From Romanomermis culicivorax (lineage: Eukaryota; Nematoda; Enoplea; Mermithida; Mermithidae): DNA of 64,000 nt. Shown here piece after piece: positions 57,914 through 64,000 of the stretch. Every line of letters begins with the position of its first letter. The stretch's first letter is position 1. The position numbers were made by a program, and so were the translations under genes. The stretch spans positions 1 through 64,000 of the forward strand of contig CAWUHX010000533.1 in NCBI GenBank assembly GCA_963922205.1, read 5' to 3'. Under the pieces are notes generated by a model. The model saw nothing but the letters and a program-made list of their open reading frames with translations. It was not told the DNA's origin and made no database searches.

Positions 57914-57984
57914 GGCTTGGTAGTTCAAATGGAAGAATGCTGCACTATAGTCACAGAGACCCGGGTTCGAATCCCAGATGAGCA
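57914..57984 (+). repeat. tRNA-like head, full length
   Basis: Seventy-one nucleotides matching the heads at 13.4 and 13.7 kb: GGCTTGGTAGTTCAAATGG, loop CTATAGT, GGGTTCGAATCCC, ending GAGCA. A T-stem change (CCCAG) weakens the last pairs, so it is less tRNA-like than the 13-kb copies. Confidence 0.55.
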
Positions 57985-58099
57985 TTATTTTTCGAACAGT
58001 GTTTGGCGATGGTTACAATGGCAACGCGTTTGTCCAATACGTGTCATTTCTCATTAAAAAATTTTTCATGTCCATGGGAAAATATACTCTGCAGCTTCG

Positions 58100-60120
58100 T
58101 GCATTTTGTCCTCCATAGCATTTTATCAACCACACAGTGAAATTTTTCTGGATGAAAATTATATGCAAGCTAGTGGTTGACTCCACTCAAATGTGGAGAA
58201 ATGCTACACCAATAGCAATATAGCATTGTAAGTTCTGACAGATCCGAATATATGCCTCTAACTCTAGCTAAAAAATAGTAAGTGACTGGCATGTTATAGT
58301 CAATTTTTTTCAACTTATGTCTGTGATTGGAAAGGTGTCATTAGGCACTATAAAAAACCTGGGATCACTAACCCAATCTTCGAATAATATGAACGTCTGG
58401 ATTAAATTGCTGATCCTCAGTCGTGATTAATTCTGAGTACCCAGGTATATTCGGTACCTGGGTATACCTACCCAGGTCAATTTCAAGAATGAGACATGGG
58501 TGCTACCTAGGTATTCAGGTGGCCTTTTACCCGAATTTATAACAAGACATTGTATGGGTAAAACACTTATATACTCCAATGTTCAAGTACTTAAATATAT
58601 AGTACTCAGGTTGGGTATGCAAAATACCTGGGACACATCAGTACTGTGAAGACTGGTTACCCCGGTCATAAGATTTTCAAAGTGTGAAGCATCAAAGCAT
58701 TAATCCTCAGTTTCAGCTAATCACAATGTCAAGATTATTTTCTTGCAGAACTAACAATCCTCACGTCAGGCTTAAAATTAGCTAATACTAAGGTGTAAGC
58801 CCAGGTTCAAGAATTGCAGTCTAGAAATGAAAAAATTCAAGAAAATAGTGCAACCCAACAGCTCAACATGGGGCATAATCCTGAATGAATACATTGAGAT
58901 TAAGACGTTGAGTTATAGCAAACACTTGATATCATTAACATGTTAGTGCAACTGTCAAAACTGAGGGGGTTGTTTTTTTGTTCAAGATTATATTTCAGCT
59001 CGAGGTTAATCCTTTAGTAGACATGGGCCCTGATTACAGTCATTGCGCACTATCTGCGAATAGGGCAACAGGATAAAGCATAAAAAATTCCTTCAAAAAG
59101 CTTTTGATTCAGCCATGCACATACTACTTTGACACAGAAATCAAACATGCATCCATTTATAGTACGTTTTCATTGAAATGCTTCTAAAGAATGAAAGTGG
59201 AAAGCAAGCACTATTTCCTTTTTTCACGATTTGCTGATGAACAATATATCATATAGGACTGAAAGTTTGTGAGCATACTGAACTAACCGTTGACAATTTT
59301 TCTAGTGAAAAATTTCACAGTAAGAGCTCTATGTGAACGATTTTAACGACGATATTGATTTTTATCAATTTTCTATTTGGAAGCATTTTATAAAAATCAG
59401 ACTATAGAGACATGTTTTGACTGATGTCTCTAAATTGATGTATGCTTGATTTTACATGAAACCAAACTGTATCATGCACCCACGTGTGAAACACTATTCA
59501 CTCATTACTCATCTCTATCTCTATTAATGTGATGGGCATACTTGCTCTGCTCAATGCCATGAAATCTTAATGTATTATAGTTCTTTTTGATCAACTTCTG
59601 GATTGAATTATATGTCATATTAAAAAAAGTATACATATAGCGCCTGTTGAATGAAGATACCATATTTGCGAGGCAATGTTTCATGTCAATCCTATTTTTG
59701 AATTTCAGATTTTCTCCTCATCTGTAAAAGCTCAGTGCAATTAAAAGCATACATGTGCAAGGGTGATATCGGGGTATGTACCCCCAGAGTTTTGAAATTG
59801 TATGTCATTTCATGTATGAAAACAACTTGTAGTAAACTTTTTGGGATTTTAGTCTCGAAAAAACCAGGAACCACCTTTTGTGTAACCACCCTTCCCCCAA
59901 ATTTCAGGGCTGCATATGTATGGTTGGAAGTAGAGATACATGGGAAAAATTTTAGAGAGGGAGAGTTGAAAAGCAAAAATTGGATTTTCCAACAAATTTT
60001 CAATTTTTACCAATTGTCAAAAAACATGTTTTTCCATCCTTTTTTAGAGTTTGAAAAAGTCCAGGGCTAGTCAATTGACTTTTTCCAGAGGCCAGCCAGA
60101 GGTATACAGAGTCTCAGTGG
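58100..60120. other. interior of the 2.9-kb element, noncoding
   Basis: Holds a cluster of TACCCAGGTA / TACCTGGGTA words at 58437-58640 and the dispersed repeat at 59165-59410. Two opposed open frames at 59692-60070 overlap each other and lack motifs. No gene supported. Confidence 0.4.
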
Positions 60121-60534
60121 ACAGCTGCAGAATATACTTTAAAACGGACATGAAAAAATTTTCAATGAGAAAGAATAAAAATCTAATATTAAAAAAGTGG
60201 ATTTGTCAAACGTTGACTCCAGTTCTCAAAAATCTAGTCCACTCCTTTTTCTAGCTTGGACACTATCCAGGCAAGTATATTCTTCTTTTTCTGCCCCATT
60301 GGAGCATCTTCTAATAAACTAGTCCACCTCTTTTTAGAGGACCTCAACCATACATGAAAAACCTTCATATAGTCTGTTTTTTAAAAAATAGTACAAAAAT
60401 GAAAAAATGACATAAATATTACATGACTTGAAAATCCTGTACATGAAGCTTTTACTGTAAATTTTTTCACTCATAAAATTTCTCAGTGTTAGTTGAGTGC
60501 TGTCACAAAACTTTAGTTCCATAAGACGTAGGGC

Positions 60535-61111
60535 TGTTGTATTTTGGTTGTCGGGGCGGAGATGATGCGGCGTGAGCAGGATTGGGATTCCGAGGTTGCG
60601 TCCTTAATGTACGTGCTTCCCACACCCACGTTTACCCGATAAACTAATTACTAGTACTTAAACCCCAACACTACTTATCCCAACAATTAAAGAAAAATCT
60701 ACTTTCTTTAATTGTCTCCCTTATTGCGCAATATCGAAGGGTGAGAGTTTTTCTACCTTTTAATATTACGCAATAAAACACAAAACTTACGTGAACAAAA
60801 CGGAGACGGGCGAGACGAAAAATAAAACACAAAATCAACTCCCACGCACAGGCGAGAGAAAACGAAGAGGCATGGTGGGAGGCGGCGAGTAAAGACTAGT
60901 GGTGGCCAACGGGGCGCACAACTAGTAAGAAAACATATAAAAAATTATAACACTAATAATACTTACTGAGAGAGACCAGCGCATGCGTACCGATGTGCGC
61001 TACAGTAAGATGGCTACTGGTGGTCCGCGTTGCTCTCTCCACTTGCCACCTGCGGGCCTCTAACGCGCTTTGACAAAACGATAAAAAATTGGCAGAAAAC
61101 ACACTACAACA
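60535..61111 (-). repeat. LTR of exonuclease-bearing element, copy 2 (577 bp)
   Basis: Same ends as the LTR at 40425-41006 (TGTTGTA and TACAACA) and clear similarity along its length (GATTGGGATTCCGAGGTTGC, AATTAAAGAAAAA, TGGTGGGAGGCGGCGAGTA). A purine tract follows on the minus strand. This is the 3' LTR of the copy extending to the right window edge. Confidence 0.8.
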
Positions 61112-61458
61112 TCCCTCCCCCCTTGCGGTAGATCGCCTTAGGCGATCGTCAAGAAATACCGAAGGACGTGCAAGGGGAAGGGCTCCGCCACTACAGGCCG
61201 TCACCGGGGTTGCCGAAGAATTCTTTGGTGTTGCACAGTGGGGCCAGCGGAGTTGTTGGGGTAGTTTGAGCCGATTTTTGGGGCGGCGACAACAGTGGGT
61301 CCGGCAGCGGAGGCAAGGACAAAAACGGTGCAAGTGGGGGCGTGTAGCAGACCACCGGCGGTCATCTTACTGTGTGGTTGCAGCGTCGGCTGCACGTGCG
61401 CTGGAAACACTAGTACAAAAATAATAAAGCACGAACGAGATTAGAAAAACAACTGGTT

Positions 61459-62240
61459 TTAGATGAGGTTAAGAAAAAACAAAAAGCGAAGAAAAACAAA
61501 GTTACTGTACAAAAGCTTCTGTTCAATGGCGGCGTTGGTGGCGAGTATCAGATGCGGATCAGTAGTTTCGAGGAGAATTGCGGCGGTCGCGTTCGTTTCG
61601 TCGGTATCGATCATTATGGTAGCCATGTGGATCGCGAGGGTCGTCGTGGCCATCAAAACGGATATTACGGGAGTAGCGGTTTCGACCGTAATCGGTGGTG
61701 TCGCGGCGGCGCGATGACGAGGTATACATTTGAGGTTGAAGTGGCGAGAGCGGGTTCACGCCTCGAGGTGGCAGTTGAGTGGTGATCAGTGACGGGCGAT
61801 CAGACGGCAACCGTGTTGGCGGCAACGGTCGCGGTGGCAATAGATTCCACCACACAGAAAAGTCATGCCGACGCAGCAGGGGTGCGGGGCGATCCGTCTT
61901 GCTGTGATACTGCAAATAAATTTGTTGAATGTCGGCAATTTCCGGCGGTTGTGGAAACGGGGCGTAGCGCAGATAAGCCATCCAACTGTCTATTAACCCA
62001 ACAGCGGTGTTATAGGCTTGTAGCAGACACGAGGGGTTATCCAAACCGTGGGCTTCATATAGGAAAAGGGCCAAGTGGGCGGTGTGAACGGCATCAACAA
62101 TGCCGAGCTCCTCAGCCCAAAGGCCAGCGACCCATCTCAATATCAGAGTGGTCACGTCGTGCGAGATTGGCGGTTGTTGTTCTCGATATGCGGGGCGGTA
62201 ATGCTCTTGAAAATTGCTTTCGATTCGTTAGGAGGACACA
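61459..62240 (-). pseudogene. Pro/Arg-rich ORF end, copy 2
   Basis: Counterpart of 41341-42130: [30 protein letters not shown], then, without the frameshift of copy 1, [31 protein letters not shown] and the [19 protein letters not shown] tail. It starts at 62155 with LILRW. At about 62215 it is joined directly to sequence equivalent to 46175, so the exonuclease domain and the proline-rich middle (about 4 kb in copy 1) are deleted. Confidence 0.7.
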
Positions 62241-62244
62241 TGCT

Positions 62245-62849
62245 CTAAGAAGACATTGGCTTGGGCGTCGATGTCACCTTGATGGGGGCATTTGGACAAC
62301 TGGATCGGGCTATGATAGCGGGATAACGAGAATTGTCGTATGCGGAAATCAAAGCAGCGGCCGGTTGTGGACTGAGAAGGCCACAACTTGACAATGACGG
62401 GGATCGCGTCGGCTGACCATGGGTCTCTGGCGCAAAACTATGCAGTGGGGGAGTTACCCATGGGGTCCCAAGCAAAAGAGCATGCAAGAATAAGCAGCAA
62501 AAGCATAAAACCTAAGAAAAATACTGTCGCAGGCGAAGCTTAGATTGTTTTGGTGAGGCTGCTGCTCAGCCCATCATACGTATCTTTCATTGACGTTGAT
62601 GGATTCTCGGTACGGTGGGGGTTCATCAGCCGTGGAGGTGGATCCGGTCGACGGCGTCGTCATTTTGAAAAAATAAAATTTGAAGAGCGGCTGGAAAATG
62701 TGACTATTGCGGATGGAAACGAAAGGTGGAAGTGAAATAGTAAAGAATAAGCCACTGAAAGGTGAAGAAAGTGTAAAGTAGAAAAATGCAAACACTACTG
62801 TTATGAAAAGCAACACTAACACCACTATGTTAATGGGGTCTATAATCAA
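62245..62849 (-). CDS. ORFs between integrase and the exonuclease region, with TM and PPPY
   Basis: A minus-strand frame 62849-62574 starts with a hydrophobic, membrane-like segment (INIVVLVLLFITVVFAFFYF) and ends in a short hydrophilic peptide from Met 62660 (MTTPSTGSTSTADEPPPYRE). A second frame, 62487-62245, ends in SRYPAIIARSSCPNAP and VTSTPKPMSS, which continues into the sequence shared with 46.2 kb. Position after integrase is where an env-like or accessory gene would lie. PPPY resembles a late-domain motif and the hydrophobic stretch a membrane anchor, but no envelope family is recognisable; both could be chance. Confidence 0.35.
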
Positions 62850-63172
62850 CCTTTCCCAATTAGTCTTATGAGAGTGATAGCGGCCAGGGTCGGGCGGAAA
62901 TAAACCGAATGGCCTCGCGCTGAACAGAACCTATCATTAAAGAAGAAACCCCCTCCTATCGTAAAAACGTGGGACCCGGAGCAAGATGTAGGGTGATGGT
63001 GTAAAGTCGGCCCAGTTTGTTTGTGAAAGACGGGTCGAAGGGAAGTATTTCGAAACTGCTGGATCCTTGCTCGTCAACGAGGTGGCTATGATCTGAATTA
63101 AACAAACATAAAGATTATTTACAACGCGGCGTGATGAGCGCCATATCACAAAAGAAAAATTTTCGAAGCAAA

Positions 63173-63500
63173 CTATTGCCGGCAAGAAGTGTGGGGCGTA
63201 CATGGTCCACCCTCTTCGTTTTCGAAGGCGTCTTTCGCGGGTCGCGGAACAGACGGTTTTAGACGCGTTATGGAGACGGTTTGCGGGTGGCCGGGCGCAT
63301 CGAGTGAGTCGATGGTGACAACGTTTTCGGCTGCGCAGGAAGCGTCCGTGATTAGAAAGGGTCCGATGAAGTCGGGTTGAATTTTGTTGGCTTTGTGTGT
63401 ATTGGTTAAAAGAACTAGGTCGTTGACAATGAAGTCACGTTTTCGGGCTAATAATAATATCGTCAATATAAACAAGACAAATCTTAATCTTAAAAGAACT
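63173..63500 (-). pseudogene. Gypsy integrase C-terminal domain
   Basis: KRDFIVNDLVLLTNTHKAN, QPDFIGPFLITD, NVVTIDSLDAPGHPQTV and ITRLKPSVPRP form the beta-barrel-like tail typical of Gypsy integrases, ending with a stop at 63173. The catalytic core is missing: the frame is fused on its N-terminal side to sequence derived from the RT catalytic region. It is followed on the minus strand by the TM/PPPY ORF. Confidence 0.75.
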
Positions 63501-63569
63501 AGGTCGTTGACAACGAAGTCACGTTTTCGGGCTAATAATAATATCGTCAATATAAACAAGACAAATCTT
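63407..63569. repeat. 84-bp tandem duplication across a deletion junction
   Basis: Two 79-bp units (63407-63485 and 63491-63569) differ by one base, separated by AATCT. Each contains the end of RT (VYIDDIII in one frame) fused to the start of the integrase C-terminal domain ([10 protein letters not shown] in another). So a deletion first joined RT to integrase, and the junction was then duplicated. Confidence 0.85.
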
Positions 63570-64000
63570 CCAAATGTACGGGCGAAGGATTCTCTCCATT
63601 AAGCGTTGGAATTCGGCAGGCGCGTTCTTCAAGCCGAACGGCAAAACTTTGAAACGAAACAAACCTTCTTGGCAGATGAAGGTTGTTTTATCCCGCGAGT
63701 CGGCGTCAAGAGGTACCTGCCAGTACCCTGCTTTGAGATTGAGCGTAGTGAAAAATTTCGCATGTCCCATCGCCTCCAAATAATCGTCAATGCGCGGGAT
63801 CGGGAATTTGTTGCTGGGCGTGACGTTGTTGATTCCTCGGTAGTCGACAAGGGGTCTCCAGGAGCCATCTTTTTTCTTCACTAGGAACAGCGGTGCGGCC
63901 CAGGGTGAGCGGGATGGTTCGATGAAATTGTTGTCAAGCATTTCTTGGATATGGCGGCGTACAATCGGTCGTTGCTCCATTGCGGCGTGGTAATAATGGT
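63519..64000 (-). pseudogene. Gypsy reverse transcriptase, cut at window edge
   Basis: From the window edge leftwards: [68 protein letters not shown] and VYIDDIIIS with intact catalytic Asp pair. The palm is undamaged to this point; a stop arises only because of the deletion into integrase sequence. The reading frame continues past 64000 (HYYHAA before Met). This RT belongs to the same minus-strand element as the LTR at 60535 and ties the exonuclease family to a Gypsy pol. Confidence 0.85.

Larger units (their letters stand above)
57619..58046 (+). mobile_element. dimeric tRNA-like (SINE-type) element, copy 2
   Basis: Same family as 13172-13806 on the other strand: starts GTCACGTGTCGCAC, ends CAATACGTGTCA, and holds two tRNA-like heads with the TTCGAACAGTGTTT body, TGCATCTTCAACGGACGAGG and a run of ten G. 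TTTCT flanks both sides (57614-57618 and 58047-58051), a five-base target duplication. The uninterrupted right arm of the surrounding inverted repeat reads TTCTTTCTCATT, confirming the empty site. Confidence 0.75.
57465..60323. mobile_element. 2.9-kb long-inverted-repeat element 3
   Basis: Ends ACTAGTTTATTAGAA and its reverse complement. The arms continue inward: TGGGGCAGAAAA, GCTTG/CCAAGCTAGAAA, GGAGTGGACTAGA, TCCACTTTT, GATTTTTATTCTTTCT. The left arm is split by a SINE-like insertion (57619-58046) and resumes as TTTCTCATT-AAAAAATTTTTCATGTCC to about 58100; the right arm is continuous, about 60121-60323. The interior has no transposase; 59165-59410 is a dispersed repeat shared with 26950-27190, and open frames at 59.7-60.2 kb lack motifs. 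Non-autonomous, or a pair of element ends around host sequence. Confidence 0.7.

Noticed and set aside
57600-58057. Plus-strand frames of 107 and 110 codons
   Set aside because: They are reads through the SINE-like insertion in an inverted-repeat arm.
59692-60070. Two opposed frames of about 105 codons
   Set aside because: They overlap almost fully on opposite strands, lack motifs and lie inside a non-autonomous element.
60953-61424. Overlapping 126- and 111-codon frames over 60.95-61.42 kb
   Set aside because: They span the LTR, purine tract and adjacent noncoding 3' region; the equivalent frames at 41.0 kb are broken.

Overview
The window looks like a repeat-dominated stretch of an AT-rich invertebrate nuclear genome. 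GT-AG exon/intron signals, a 55-bp intron, tRNA-derived SINE-like elements, Tc1, non-LTR and Ty3/Gypsy elements all say eukaryote. The proline/RS-rich retrotransposon proteins and the short introns remind me of mermithid nematodes such as Romanomermis. That is recognition, not proof (about even confidence). I see no rRNA gene, no convincing functional tRNA gene, no CRISPR array and nothing prokaryotic.

Layout. 0-0.7 kb: degenerate AT-rich tandem repeat. 0.9-3.3 kb: decayed two-exon F-box/LRR-like gene (minus). 4.6-5.9 kb: tRNA-derived SINE, then an EN-RT-fused non-LTR fragment between direct repeats. 7.9-10.4 kb: a block with a BEN-domain pseudogene, duplicated in direct orientation at 23.6-26.0 kb. 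11.9-14.1 kb: second F-box-like copy (plus), whose intron carries a dimeric tRNA-like insertion. 14.2-15.0 kb: CAAC-type minisatellite. 17.5 kb: an acidic candidate exon. 20.1-21.3 kb: Tc1-like transposase pseudogene (minus). 27.3-28.2 kb: an 819-bp MITE with 8-bp target duplication. 28.4-28.9 kb: third F-box-like exon remnant.

29.4-46.3 kb is a nest of Gypsy LTR retrotransposons: a gag-like ORF (minus), an RT/integrase remnant (plus), a broken gag-PR-RT-IN element (plus), and a minus-strand element ending at a 582-bp LTR (40,425-41,006). That element carries a long ORF with a DEDDy 3'-5' exonuclease-like domain followed by proline/arginine-rich regions. A second, internally deleted copy (60.5-64.0 kb) keeps RT and the integrase C-terminus in the same orientation upstream of the shared 3' part, so the exonuclease ORF appears to sit downstream of pol, where an env gene would lie. 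This is the most unusual system in the window.

46.9-60.3 kb holds a CR1/Jockey-like non-LTR element, three long-inverted-repeat (foldback) elements, an 18-bp minisatellite that reads as a His/Arg/Lys-rich ORF, and a candidate multi-exon gene (52.6-55.05 kb) with OB-fold-like sequence divergent from a minus-strand ORF.

Nearly all coding material is broken by frameshifts or in-frame stops. Several insertions can be dated relative to duplications because the window itself contains matching empty sites.
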